Origin: Halobaculum sp. MBLA0143
Lineage (GTDB): Archaea; Halobacteriota; Halobacteria; Halobacteriales; Haloferacaceae
Reading direction: 5' to 3'
Length of the DNA: 64,000 nt
NCBI RefSeq assembly: GCF_041361465.1
Contig: NZ_JBGKAC010000001.1
Location: 1,922,001 to 1,986,000, forward strand
Within the stretch, counting starts at the first letter, position 1; every line of letters begins with the position of its first letter. The translations under genes and the position numbers were made by a program. The notes beneath the pieces are model-generated. The model was not told the DNA's origin. It saw nothing but the letters and a program-made list of their open reading frames with translations, and ran no database searches. Shown here in pieces: positions 52,514-61,115 of the stretch.

Positions 52514-53194
52514 TCACAGCCCCGACAGCATCGCCGCGACGGCGTCGATCTCGTCGCGGTTCACCCCGTGGCCCATCCCGGAGTAGATCCGTTCGTCCAC
52601 GGCCGCGCCCATCTCGTCGAGTGCGTCGCGGGTCTCGTGGACCCGTTCGACGGGGATGTGTGGGTCGTCGTCGGAACACCCGAGGAACACGGGAGTGGCG
52701 TCGTCGTCGTCCGCGAGCGACCCCTCGTGGTCGAACGTCGTCCCGGGCGGGCCGATCAGCCCGCCCGACAGGACCGCCAGCCCGCCGTAGCGGGCGGGGT
52801 TTCGGGCGGTCCACTCCGTGGCCAGACAGGCTCCCTGCGAGAAACCCACGAGCGCGGTCCGGTCGGTGTCGACGGCGTCCGTCGCAGCCGCGACGGTCGC
52901 CCCGACGAACGCGAGTGCAGAGTCGAGGTGGGGTTGGTTGTCCGCCGTCGGCGCCGTGAACGCCGCCGGGTACCACTCCCGGCGGGCCGCGGCGGGCGCC
53001 AGACAGGCCGTCCCGTCGTCCACGTCCAGGTCGTCCGCGAGCCCGAGGATTCCCCCGGCGGTCGCGCCGCGGCCGTGGACGAACACGACCGCCGCGTCGG
53101 CGTCCGCGAGCGGCGGCCCGCGTCGCCGCACCGGCTGTCCGGCGTGTGGCCCCGACACCGCGCCGGTGTCGACGGCCGCGTTCTGGTCCGTCAC
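52514..53194 (-). CDS. phospholipase/carboxylesterase family alpha/beta hydrolase
   Basis: 226 residues from GTG 53194. VVFVHGRGATAGGILGL forms the oxyanion region, VGFSQGACLA carries the nucleophilic Ser, VFLGCSDDDPHIPVERV the acid, and YSGMGHGVNRDEI the catalytic His: the order of PF02230-type esterases. No signal peptide. Substrate unknown. Divergent from the CoA pyrophosphatase gene. Confidence 0.88.
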   Translation of the reverse strand: MTDQNAAVDTGAVSGPHAGQPVRRRGPPLADADAAVVFVHGRGATAGGILGLADDLDVDDGTACLAPAAARREWYPAAFTAPTADNQPHLDSALAFVGATVAAATDAVDTDRTALVGFSQGACLATEWTARNPARYGGLAVLSGGLIGPPGTTFDHEGSLADDDDATPVFLGCSDDDPHIPVERVHETRDALDEMGAAVDERIYSGMGHGVNRDEIDAVAAMLSGL

Positions 53195-53349
53195 GCTCGC
53201 TCCCCCGCGGTCGCCCTCGTCCGTCCGTCGGTCGTCGTCGTTCGTGTCACGGTCGCGGTACGTTCCGGACGGGCGAGTGGGTTTCGGCGTGTCGTCATGG
53301 TCTTGCGGGAGACCGTGAGGATAAACCCCGCGAGACCGTGTCCGACGGT

Positions 53350-53949
53350 ATGGACTACGACGCGGTGGCGGCACACACGCCCGAGCGGGTCGACACCGCA
53401 CCGCGGCGGGCCGCCGTGTTGGCGCCGGTGTTCTGCCGCGACGGCGTCGCACACGTCGTGTTCACCCGTCGGGCGGACCACCTGGGTGAACACCCCGGGC
53501 AGATGAGCTTCCCCGGCGGCGGCGAGGAGCCCTCGGACCGCGACCTGACGGTGACGGCGCTCCGGGAGGCGGACGAGGAGATCGGCCTCCGGCCCGAGGA
53601 GGTGACCGTCGTCGGCCGGCTGGACGACATCGAGACCGTCTCCGAGTACGCCGTCAGCCCGTTCGTCGGCCGGGTGCCCGACCGAGCGTTCGTCCCCGAC
53701 GACGGCGAGGTCGCGGAGGTGGTCCCCCTGTCCGTGCCGGCGCTGACCGACCCCGACAACTACGAGTCCGAGCGTCGTCACCACCCGCGACACGGCGCCG
53801 TCAGGCTCCACTTCTTCCACGTCGACGGCTACACCGTCTGGGGGGCGACCGGCCGGATGCTCGTCCAACTGCTGGAGATCGCCACGGACTGGCGGGCGCC
53901 GGCGGAGGTGGACCGGGTCGTGGACGCGGACGCCGATCTGCCGAGCTAG
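53350..53949 (+). CDS. NUDIX CoA pyrophosphatase-like hydrolase
   Basis: 199 residues. RRADHLGEHPGQMSFPGGGEEPSD followed by the Nudix box LTVTALREADEEIGL matches the CoA/acyl-CoA diphosphatase subfamily (long insertion GQxSFPGG). C-terminal LHFFHVDGYTVWGATGRMLVQLLE also fits. Likely trims CoA or derivatives. Its end overlaps the convergent ABC permease gene by four bases. Confidence 0.92.
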   Translation: MDYDAVAAHTPERVDTAPRRAAVLAPVFCRDGVAHVVFTRRADHLGEHPGQMSFPGGGEEPSDRDLTVTALREADEEIGLRPEEVTVVGRLDDIETVSEYAVSPFVGRVPDRAFVPDDGEVAEVVPLSVPALTDPDNYESERRHHPRHGAVRLHFFHVDGYTVWGATGRMLVQLLEIATDWRAPAEVDRVVDADADLPS

Positions 53950-55502
53950 CGCCGGCGACCGACGGCGGCGACGGCCAACAGGACCGGCGCGGCCGCGAGG
54001 TAGGCGTACGGGACGCCCGCGGCGACCGTCGCCGGCCGGGCGCCCAGGAAGTCCAACGGCGCGACACCGTTCACCGGGCCGAGGTACCACGCGAGCAGCA
54101 GGACCGTCTCGAAGGCGCGCGGCCGGGCGGTCCAGACGCCGACGGCGACCGCGGCCGCCGGGAGGGCGACGGCGGCGCCGGCGAGCCCGATCACCGCGCC
54201 GGTCTCCCCGAGCGTCAGGAACCGTATCGCGGCGGGACCGACGACGACGGCGACGACGGCGACACCCGAGAGGAACGTCGGGACGAGCAGTCCGACGGGA
54301 GAGGCGGTCGTGAAGAGGAGCCGAGCGGTGTCGGCGCGGCGCTCCCGGCTCCCCAGCCCGGACAGCGCCGGCAGCGCCAGGAGCGTGCCGACGGGGACGA
54401 GCAACGATCGGACGGGACCGGCCGGGCCGACGAGCGAGCCGACCACGACGGCCGCGACCGCGCCGTACCACGCCCGGCGCCGTCGCAGCGCCATCCGGAC
54501 CTCCGCGAGCGTCGCCGCCAGGAGCCCGAATCGGCCGGTCTCGACGGTCGGCAGCGCGGCGACGGCGTCGTCGACGGCCGGGCGAGCGGCGTCGTCGGCG
54601 GCGGGCGGTTCGGCGGTCGTCCCCTCGCTCGCGTCACCGCCGAGCGTCGGCAGCGACAGCCCGCCGTCCGGGTCGAACCGGTCGAACGCAGCCCACGCGG
54701 CCGCCAGCAGCCCGCCGGCGACCGCGAACGTCGCCGCGCGGTCGAGCAACTGCGCCGGGGTCCAGGCGAGCCCGCTCCACTCGAAGGCCGTCGTCTCGCC
54801 GCCGGGCGGTCGGTAGGCGAACCCTTCGACCGGGCGCGTCACCGTCGGGTGTTGGGCGACGACGTCCGCGATCACGCTGCGCTGGATCAGCCCGAGCCCG
54901 GAGAGATCGAACGGGAGCGACCCCTGTGCGCCGGCGACGACGACCGCCAGGGTGCCGACGACGTACGCGGCCGTGCCGGCGGTGCCACGGAGCGGCCCGA
55001 CCGTCTCCGTGAGCACCGCCGCCGCGGCGACGACGGCCATCGCCGGCAGCGTGAGCAGAGCGAACGGCTCCCACAGCACGAGGAGGTCGAGGGGGCCGGT
55101 TCCGCCGAGGAGGAAGGCGGCGGTGGTCGCCCCGCCGAGCACGGCCGTGACGACGGCGAGCGCAGCGAACGCCGAGAGGAACTTCCCGAGGAGGTACGCG
55201 GCGTCGCCCAACGGCGAGGTCGCCAACAGGGTCGCAACCCCGGTGTCCCGGTCGTGGGTGACTCCGCCGCGGACGAGCGGGAACCCGACGACGACCAACA
55301 CCGCGGTGCCGAGCCCGCAGACGGCGCCGCCGTACCACGCCGCAGTGCCGGTGCCGGTGTAGGAGCCGGCGACGACGAGTTCCCCGTCGACGACGATCAG
55401 CTTCCCGAGGTACGCCGTGAGGAGGCCGGCGACGAGCAGCGTCGGCGAACGGGTGCGCCGCCGGAGGTCGGCGACCGCGACGGCCAGAGTCGCACGGAAC
55501 AC
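53946..55502 (-). CDS. ABC-2 type permease, fused two-half form
   Basis: 518 residues with ten to twelve hydrophobic helices. N-terminal half: ATLAVAVADLRRRTRSPTLLVAGLLTAYLGKLIV, GVTHDRDTGVATLLATSPLGDAAYLLGKFLSAF (ABC-2 loop). The second half (from VETGRFGLLAATLAEVRMALRRRRAWYGA) resembles a repeat of the first. GTG start overlaps the ATPase stop by one base. Substrate unknown; possibly a multidrug or lipid exporter. Confidence 0.87.
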   Translation of the reverse strand: MFRATLAVAVADLRRRTRSPTLLVAGLLTAYLGKLIVVDGELVVAGSYTGTGTAAWYGGAVCGLGTAVLVVVGFPLVRGGVTHDRDTGVATLLATSPLGDAAYLLGKFLSAFAALAVVTAVLGGATTAAFLLGGTGPLDLLVLWEPFALLTLPAMAVVAAAAVLTETVGPLRGTAGTAAYVVGTLAVVVAGAQGSLPFDLSGLGLIQRSVIADVVAQHPTVTRPVEGFAYRPPGGETTAFEWSGLAWTPAQLLDRAATFAVAGGLLAAAWAAFDRFDPDGGLSLPTLGGDASEGTTAEPPAADDAARPAVDDAVAALPTVETGRFGLLAATLAEVRMALRRRRAWYGAVAAVVVGSLVGPAGPVRSLLVPVGTLLALPALSGLGSRERRADTARLLFTTASPVGLLVPTFLSGVAVVAVVVGPAAIRFLTLGETGAVIGLAGAAVALPAAAVAVGVWTARPRAFETVLLLAWYLGPVNGVAPLDFLGARPATVAAGVPYAYLAAAPVLLAVAAVGRRR

Positions 55503-56380
55503 TACGGCGTCACCTCCACCGTCGTTCGGTCCGTCTCGACCTCGTGGAGGTACGCCTCCTCCAGCGTCGGCTCGACGGCCGTCGCCTCTCGGTCGGGTCG
55601 GTCGCCGACTACGCGGAGGTGGACGCCGTCACTCCGACGGGTCGTGCTCGCCACGGTGTGACTCGCCTTCACGTCGGCCACGTCCGCCTCGGGGACGACC
55701 ACCTCCCAGACCCGCCCTTCGACGGCCGCGAGCAGCTCCGTCGGCGTCGTGTGTGCGAGCAGTTCACCGTCGTCCAACAGGGCAATCTCGCCCGCAGTCG
55801 CCTCCACGTCCGGGACGATGTGCGTGGAGAGGACGACGATCCGGTCGCTGGCGAGCGCGGACAGGAGACTCCGGAACCGCGCCCGCTCGGTCGGGTCTAA
55901 GCCGACGGTGGGCTCGTCGACGATCAGGAGTTCGGGGTCGGACAACAGCGTCTGTGCGATCCCGACCCGCCGGCGCATCCCGCCGGAGAAGCCGCCGAGC
56001 CGGTCGTCGGCCGCGTCCGAGAGCCCGACGATCTCCAACAGCTCCTCGATCCGGTCGCCCGGGCTCGACACCCCCCGGACGGCCGCGAGGTACCGGAGGA
56101 ACTCCCGAGCGGTGAGGCTGGGGTACACCCCGAACTGCTGGGGGAGGTAGCCGACCGCCTCCCGGATCGCCCCCGGGGAGTCGATCACGTCCGTCCCGTT
56201 CCACCGCACGGTCCCCTCCGTGGGCTCCGTGAACGTCGTGACGATCTGCATCAGCGTGGACTTGCCCGCGCCGTTCGGGCCGAGGAGGCCGACGACACCC
56301 GGCCCCAACGTCAGGTCGACACCGCGGAGCGCCCAGGTGTCGCCGTAGCGCTTGCCGAGCCCGTCCAGTTCGAGTTTCAC
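55502..56380 (-). CDS. ABC-2 exporter ATPase
   Basis: About 292 residues from GTG 56380, which gives KLELDGLGKRYGDTWALRGVDL; the longer reading to 56422 is less likely. Walker A GPNGAGKST, Q-loop YLPQQFGVYPSLTA, signature FSGGMRRRVGIAQ, Walker B LLIVDEPTVGLDPTE, H-loop VVLSTHIVPDVEA. Partner of the fused permease. The 249-bp gap to 56629 carries its promoter and the promoter of the 45-residue ORF. Confidence 0.92.
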   Translation of the reverse strand: MKLELDGLGKRYGDTWALRGVDLTLGPGVVGLLGPNGAGKSTLMQIVTTFTEPTEGTVRWNGTDVIDSPGAIREAVGYLPQQFGVYPSLTAREFLRYLAAVRGVSSPGDRIEELLEIVGLSDAADDRLGGFSGGMRRRVGIAQTLLSDPELLIVDEPTVGLDPTERARFRSLLSALASDRIVVLSTHIVPDVEATAGEIALLDDGELLAHTTPTELLAAVEGRVWEVVVPEADVADVKASHTVASTTRRSDGVHLRVVGDRPDREATAVEPTLEEAYLHEVETDRTTVEVTP

Positions 56381-56594
56381 CGAGACCACCGCCGCGAACA
56401 GTCTGTCGGGGACACACCTCACGTCTCGGACAACGGAGTGAAGAAACTGTCTACTCGTGAAATTTGATAAGCACTACGTCACTGAATTGAGACACAGAAG
56501 GCTAGAAACGGCCGCATAGGAGCCGTTCGAACCGAGTTCTACAACTGCGTGAGAATTTCTAACAAGCGGGTCGTGTCGGACGGTATACAATAGA

Positions 56595-56603
56595 TTTAAT
56601 TTA
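56595..56603 (+). promoter_or_regulatory. TATA-like box of the 45-residue peptide gene
   Basis: tttaattta centred 31 bases before the ATG at 56630, predicting transcription about five bases upstream of the start. Confidence 0.6.
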
Positions 56604-56629
56604 CATCCACCGCACTTCACAGGTGTAGC

Positions 56630-56767
56630 ATGCAAGAAGCTACGCTCCACGACATCGAGACCCCGAGCGAAGTCGAGATGGCAGACCTGACCGAGATGGT
56701 GGGTCTGGAGATCAACGCCGAGTGGACGGCGGTCACCGAGCACTACGTCTACACCGGCAGCGACTGA
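56630..56767 (+). CDS. 45-residue peptide, candidate precursor of an exported product
   Basis: Encodes MQEATLHDIETPSEVEMADL, then TEMVGLEINAEWTAV and TEHYVYTGSD, ending in TGA. Acidic first half without a signal peptide, aromatic/Thr-rich C-terminal half with Trp, His and two Tyr, no Cys. It has its own TATA-like box and is followed by a hairpin with a T-run, so it makes a short separate transcript. Downstream are an all-helical protein of unknown function and an ABC-2 exporter. The plan (leader-like acidic N-terminus, small core, dedicated enzyme candidate, exporter) resembles ribosomally made modified peptides, but no known modification enzyme family is evident, so the role is inference. 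Confidence 0.65.
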   Translation: MQEATLHDIETPSEVEMADLTEMVGLEINAEWTAVTEHYVYTGSD

Positions 56768-56793
56768 TCGGTGTCGGTTCCACTCGTCGACCA

Positions 56794-56828
56794 CCGCCGT
56801 CACGGGACGGCGGCACCCAATTTTGTTT
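56794..56828 (+). terminator. hairpin plus T-run after the peptide gene
   Basis: CCGCCGTC (56794-56801) and GACGGCGG (56806-56813) form an eight-base-pair stem with a four-base loop, followed by cacccaattttgttt. Archaeal termination depends mainly on the T-rich tract; both elements are present 27-60 bases after the stop codon. Confidence 0.6.
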
Positions 56829-56864
56829 GCGTCGCCTAACTGTATCAGTTGTGCCATCCAAAGA

Positions 56865-56871
56865 TTTATAT
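56865..56871 (+). promoter_or_regulatory. TATA-like box of the DUF6895-like/ABC operon
   Basis: tttatat lies about 70 bases before the ATG at 56938; with initiation near 56895 this gives a roughly 45-base leader that ends with gaggggtaag, a plausible ribosome-binding site. It separates this operon from the peptide transcript. Confidence 0.55.
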
Positions 56872-56937
56872 CGAGACTTGATAATTGTGTAGTGTGACAC
56901 GTCAGACAGCCCGGAGGCGGTCGACCGAGGGGTAAGA

Positions 56938-58248
56938 ATGGCCGACAGGAGACACCAACTCACGGAGCAGGCGGCGCGGCTGACGACGGCAAACGACGAG
57001 TGGCTCGCGGACCACACCCCGGCGTTCGACCCGTTGGGCTGGACGGACACGGACGCCATCGAGTACCGTCGGAAGGCGTTCTCCGAGCTGGCGCTGTACG
57101 TGTACGTCGCCGACTGTCTCTCGCCGGCGGCGCCCGAGCCGTTGACCGCGGTCGTCGACGAGACGCTGCAACGGGAGGCGTACGTCGACCTGTTGCGGCG
57201 CGACCCGACGAAGCTGCTCCGGTACGCCCCGGCGCTGACGGTCGGGCTGGCGCGCGACACGGTCGGCGAGTCCGTCCGCGAGGCGGTGACGACGGCGGTG
57301 ACACACCCGGCGGTGACCGGGACGGAGTGGCTGGCGAACCGGAGACTCGACGTCGCGCGGCTGGCGGCGTTGGCCGGCCGGGAGCCACAGGTCGACCCGG
57401 CGGCCGTGCTCGCCCGGTCGGCGGTCGCCGGCGACCCGGTGCCGATCCGTGGGTCCCGGATGGATGCGTACGCGCTCACACACGCGATTCTGTTCGCCAC
57501 CGACTTCGGGACGGAGCGCCAGCCCCTCGGCAATCTGGCAGCCCACGACTTCCAGACTGCACTGGACGGCTACCTCCTGCGGTTCGTCGCGGACGGCCAC
57601 ACGGATGTGGCCGCGGAACTCGTCTTGTGTGGCGTCGTCACCGGCCAGGTGTCGCCGGCGCTCGTCGAGTGGACGCTGAACTGGCTCCACGAGGAGACGA
57701 CGGAGTTGGGCCACACCCCCGGCCCCGAGGTCGTGACGGCGCCGCCGACGCTCACCGGCCCGACCCCGGACGACGACGACCCGGAGTCGTTCGACCCGGA
57801 GTCCGTCGGGCTCCCGTCGACGTGGCTTGAGGACTACCACACGGCGCTCGTCGGGGGAATGTTGGGGCGTGTCGTCAGCCACCACGGCGACCGACTGGAC
57901 TGGGAGGGTGCAGCCACGGCCGACCCGGAGGCGTTGTCGGCACTCGGGGCGGCGCTGGAGGCGTTCGCGGACTACGAACTCCAGGACGGCGCCGAGCGGC
58001 TCGTCGAACTGTCCGACCACACGCTCCCGACATCGCTGACCCCGGTCGTCGAGCGGGTGGAGGCGTTCCTCCGGGAGCAACGGGACGACGACGGGCAGTT
58101 CGGCTACTGGACGGACGAGCGGCACATGTTCGAGCTGGCCGGCCACGACGCGGCGGCGTTCGAGGCCGGGCCGCTCGCGCGGACGACCGCCGCCTGCGAG
58201 GACGGTCTCGTGGCGGTCACGGAGATCACGGAGACACACGACACATGA
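56938..58248 (+). CDS. all-helical protein, DUF6895-like, in a peptide/ABC locus
   Basis: 436 residues, soluble, almost entirely alpha-helical with short loops. Notable segments: RKAFSELALYVYVADCL near 45-61, RMDAYALTHAILFATDFG at 174-191 (the HT...DFG pattern I associate with DUF6895), LNWLHEETTELGH, TWLEDYHTALVGGMLGRV, and EQRDDDGQFGYW near 380-390, which recalls the QxxDGxWG repeats of alpha/alpha-toroid enzymes. Fold and function are inferred; it could modify, chaperone or sense the adjacent peptide. ATG follows a gaggggt site. Stop overlaps the ABC ATPase start by four bases, so it is translationally coupled to the exporter. Confidence 0.75.
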   Translation: MADRRHQLTEQAARLTTANDEWLADHTPAFDPLGWTDTDAIEYRRKAFSELALYVYVADCLSPAAPEPLTAVVDETLQREAYVDLLRRDPTKLLRYAPALTVGLARDTVGESVREAVTTAVTHPAVTGTEWLANRRLDVARLAALAGREPQVDPAAVLARSAVAGDPVPIRGSRMDAYALTHAILFATDFGTERQPLGNLAAHDFQTALDGYLLRFVADGHTDVAAELVLCGVVTGQVSPALVEWTLNWLHEETTELGHTPGPEVVTAPPTLTGPTPDDDDPESFDPESVGLPSTWLEDYHTALVGGMLGRVVSHHGDRLDWEGAATADPEALSALGAALEAFADYELQDGAERLVELSDHTLPTSLTPVVERVEAFLREQRDDDGQFGYWTDERHMFELAGHDAAAFEAGPLARTTAACEDGLVAVTEITETHDT

Positions 58249-59249
58249 ACGAGACGACACCACGACCGGCCGTCGACGCCGACGAGCCGGCGGTCCGGGT
58301 GCGAGACGTATCGAAGACGTACGGCGGCGAGGACGGCGTCACGGCGGTCGACGGCGTCTCGCTGACCGTCGAACGAGGGAGCGTCGTCGGGCTCCTCGGC
58401 CCGAACGGCGCCGGCAAGACGACGCTGATGAAGTCGATCCTCGGCGTCGTCGTCCCGGACGAGGGGACGGTGGAGCTGTTCGGCCAGGACGGCGCGTCGC
58501 TCGGACGGGACCGCTACCGCTACGTCAGCGCGATGCTGGAGGGCGCGCGCAATATCTACTGGCGGATGAGTCTGCGGGAGAACGTCCGCTACTTCACCGG
58601 ACTCCAGGGGATCGCTCCCGGCTCCGTCCGCGAGGCGAACACGGAGCTGATCTCCCGGCTGGGGATGTCCGAGAAGTTAGACGAGCCGGTCAAGGAGTTC
58701 TCTCGCGGCCAGAAACAACGCGCCTCGCTGGCGTGTGTGCTCGCACAGCGCACGCCGATCACGTTCCTAGACGAGCCGACACTCGGGCTGGACGTACAGG
58801 CCGGGCGAGCGCTCCAACGGGAACTGCGAGACCTCGCGTCCGACGAGGACCGGACGGTGTTGCTGTCCAGCCACGACATGGACGTGGTCGAAGAGCTGTG
58901 TGACCGGGTGATCGTGTTGGACGACGGCTCCGTGATCGCGGCCGACACCGTCGCGGCGCTGACGGACGTGTTCGACAGCCAGACGTACGAACTCGCGTTG
59001 TCGGGACTGCCCGAGCGGGACGACCGGCGCGCGCTGGCAGATCGGTTCGAGTCCGTCTCCTGGGACGGCGAGGACGCCAGAGCCACCGTCACCGTCGCCT
59101 CCGGCGAGCGGCTGTACGATCTGATGGACGCGCTGCGCGAGGCGGACGTGGTCGTCGAGTCGATGAACACCGCGGAACGCGACTTGGAGGCGGCGTTCGT
59201 CCAAGTGACGAGCGACACCGACCAGAAGGAGGTGACGGAGGCAGTATGA
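58245..59249 (+). CDS. ABC-2 exporter ATPase of the peptide locus
   Basis: 334 residues. Walker A GPNGAGKTT, Q-loop SAMLEGARNIYWRMSLREN, signature FSRGQKQRASLA (SRGQK variant), Walker B ITFLDEPTLGLDVQAG, H-loop VLLSSHDMDVVEE, and a long C-terminal domain (ERDLEAAFVQVTSD). Coupled by four-base overlaps to the helical protein upstream and the permease downstream, which implies a joint complex or pathway. Confidence 0.93.
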   Translation: MNETTPRPAVDADEPAVRVRDVSKTYGGEDGVTAVDGVSLTVERGSVVGLLGPNGAGKTTLMKSILGVVVPDEGTVELFGQDGASLGRDRYRYVSAMLEGARNIYWRMSLRENVRYFTGLQGIAPGSVREANTELISRLGMSEKLDEPVKEFSRGQKQRASLACVLAQRTPITFLDEPTLGLDVQAGRALQRELRDLASDEDRTVLLSSHDMDVVEELCDRVIVLDDGSVIAADTVAALTDVFDSQTYELALSGLPERDDRRALADRFESVSWDGEDARATVTVASGERLYDLMDALREADVVVESMNTAERDLEAAFVQVTSDTDQKEVTEAV

Positions 59250-60019
59250 ACGGCTCAGAGTACGTCGCGTTCCTGCGGGTGACAGCCGAAAAACGGGTCG
59301 CACTGCTGCGTCGGTACTTCCTCAACTCCGTGATGCAGGTGGTGACGTTCCTCCTGATGTTCGCGTTGTTGTTCTTCGGCGGACAGCAGTTCGCGCCGAC
59401 CGTCGTGGAAGACTCGCTCGGCGGGCTGATCGTCGGGTTCTTCGTCTGGACGATGGCGGCACAGGCGTACAACCGGGTGTCGAAGCAGGTGGAGACGGAG
59501 GCGAAGTGGGGCACGCTCGAACAGCTGTACATGTCGCCGTTCGGGATCGAACGAGTCGTGTTCGCCAACAGTCTGTTCTTCATCACCGGCAGTCTCGGCT
59601 TCGGGATGATCGTCTTGGGGCTGATGGTGGCAATCAGCGACACGGCGCTGTCGATCCCGTTGGGGGTGGTGCCGCTGGGGCTGGCGACCATCTTCCCGGT
59701 GATCGGGCTGGGGCTCGCGCTCGGCGGGCTGTCGCTGATCTACAAGAAGATCGGCGCGATCACGGGGCTAATGCAGTTGTTCCTCGTCGGGTTCATCTCG
59801 TTGCCGTTGGACGCCAACCCCGTGGTCGCGGCGCTGCCGCTGACCGTCGGCACCCGGATGCTGGAGACGACGATGCGGGCCGGCACGGTGACGGCGGTGT
59901 CGCCGACGATGGCGGGGTTGTTGGCCGCCAAGCTCGTCGTCTACGTCGCGCTCGGGTTCGGCGGTCTCCACTATCTCCAGAAGGTCGCGCGCCAGCGGGG
60001 CGTGCTCGGGCAGTACTGA
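59246..60019 (+). CDS. ABC-2 permease of the peptide locus
   Basis: 257 residues, six hydrophobic helices (MQVVTFLLMFALLFFGG, LIVGFFVWTMAAQAY, FFITGSLGFGMIVLGLMVAI, GLATIFPVIGLGLALGGLSL, LAAKLVVYVALGFGGLHYL) and the ABC-2 cytoplasmic motif ETEAKWGTLEQLYMSPFGIERVVFANSLF. Forms the channel for the ATPase; export of the small peptide or its product is inferred from gene order. Confidence 0.9.
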   Translation: MNGSEYVAFLRVTAEKRVALLRRYFLNSVMQVVTFLLMFALLFFGGQQFAPTVVEDSLGGLIVGFFVWTMAAQAYNRVSKQVETEAKWGTLEQLYMSPFGIERVVFANSLFFITGSLGFGMIVLGLMVAISDTALSIPLGVVPLGLATIFPVIGLGLALGGLSLIYKKIGAITGLMQLFLVGFISLPLDANPVVAALPLTVGTRMLETTMRAGTVTAVSPTMAGLLAAKLVVYVALGFGGLHYLQKVARQRGVLGQY

Positions 60020-60056
60020 CCCGAGCCGTCCGGCGAGCCTCGCCACGGGAGACAGG

Positions 60057-60062
60057 CTTATG
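60057..60062 (+). promoter_or_regulatory. TATA-like box for the 13-codon leaderless ORF
   Basis: cttatg centred 27 bases before the ATG at 60087. The spacing is typical for leaderless haloarchaeal starts, so the transcript should begin at or next to this ATG. Confidence 0.55.
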
Positions 60063-60086
60063 TTCGCCACACCCACATGGGGTGGC

Positions 60087-60128
60087 ATGGCCGCACAGGC
60101 GATGGATCGCGTTCCGCGACCACGGTAG
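60087..60128 (+). CDS. 13-residue upstream ORF
   Basis: MAAQAMDRVPRPR then TAG. Starts at the predicted transcription start and ends about 100 bases before the next candidate start, in a 300-bp gap that has no other gene. An imperfect palindrome (gccacaccc/ggggtggc, 60066-60085) lies directly before the ATG. A short leader peptide controlling the gene downstream is possible; low confidence. Confidence 0.35.
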   Translation: MAAQAMDRVPRPR

Positions 60129-60230
60129 TTCTCTCGCGGACGCGACACGGCGTGGCGTCGACACCCGCCAGCGACGGCGTTCGGCGGTGAGTGAGACGAG
60201 AGGAGTGTTCTGGCCGACGAGACGGGCACA

Positions 60231-61115
60231 GTGCCAGCGACGGCGACGAACACGGACGTGCAGACAGTTGCGGACACGGACGCGAACACGGACACAGACG
60301 CGACGGGGTCAGACGCAGATATGAGTACGACACGTACGCGCGAGGGTGACGGCATCGAGACGACGGGACTGGACGGCGTCGTGTTCAAGCCGACGGAGAC
60401 GACAGCGGCTGCGATCCGGCGGCTCCCGTTCGAGTTGGTGTGTGTCGACTACGAGGGGCGGTCGGCGCTGCCGTCGGCGGAGACGCTCTCGTCGCTGGCG
60501 GCCGACCGGACGCTGCGGGTGACGACCCCGGTGCGGGCCGACGGGTTCGACCCGTTGGGTGACGACGAACTGTCGACGCGGCTGCCGGAGGGGGCCGGTC
60601 GGGTGCTCGTCGCCGGTCACGGGGCGTACCTGACGGAAACGGAGCAGTCGCGGGCCGTCGCGCCGCGACTCGGCGCGGCCGTCGAACGGACGAACGACCC
60701 GTGGGTCGGCACGGAGAGTGTCGAGCGGGTGGCGCTGGCGGCCGGGGGCGTCCAGTACGAACTGCTGTCCCGCGGGACGGTCGACGCGATCGAGGGGCTG
60801 CGGGCCGCCGGCTACGACGGCGACGTGGCGGTGTACGCGCCGACGGTGCCGACGGCAGACGAGGACGCGATCCTGGACGCCGTCGGCGCGTACGCGGCAC
60901 GGCGGGCACCGGTGCGGCGGGCGCTGCCGGACGACGCCGCCACGGACGCGACCGCGACCGGGCGAGCCAGGGAGGTGTTGGAGGCGGCCGTCAGAGACTA
61001 CGCGCTCGTCGGCTCGCACGCGACGATCCGCGAACGGGTGGACGAGTTGAAGACGGCCGGCGCGGATCTCGTGGTCGGCTACCCGGCGGCGGGCGTGGAG
61101 ACGTTCACCCGCTGA
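60231..61115 (+). CDS. conserved haloarchaeal TIM-barrel-like protein, unknown function (DUF7388-like)
   Basis: 294 residues from GTG 60231; ATG 60321 would remove a Thr/Asp low-complexity tail of 30 residues and may be the true start. Body: TGLDGVVFKPTET, LPFELVCVDYEGRSALPS, LRVTTPVRADGFDPLGD, NDPWVGTESVERVALAAGGVQYELLS, and a C-terminus ALVGSHATIRERVDELKTAGADLVVGYPA that resembles the last barrel element of F420-dependent luciferase-like enzymes. I recall a haloarchaeal family of this type (DUF7388); its reaction is unknown. Confidence 0.7.
   Translation: MPATATNTDVQTVADTDANTDTDATGSDADMSTTRTREGDGIETTGLDGVVFKPTETTAAAIRRLPFELVCVDYEGRSALPSAETLSSLAADRTLRVTTPVRADGFDPLGDDELSTRLPEGAGRVLVAGHGAYLTETEQSRAVAPRLGAAVERTNDPWVGTESVERVALAAGGVQYELLSRGTVDAIEGLRAAGYDGDVAVYAPTVPTADEDAILDAVGAYAARRAPVRRALPDDAATDATATGRAREVLEAAVRDYALVGSHATIRERVDELKTAGADLVVGYPAAGVETFTR

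Noticed and set aside
56474-56857. 127-codon minus-strand frame over the small peptide gene
   Set aside because: No promoter or family features; the plus-strand 45-codon gene has a TATA-like box, a terminator-like hairpin and haloarchaeal-type codons.
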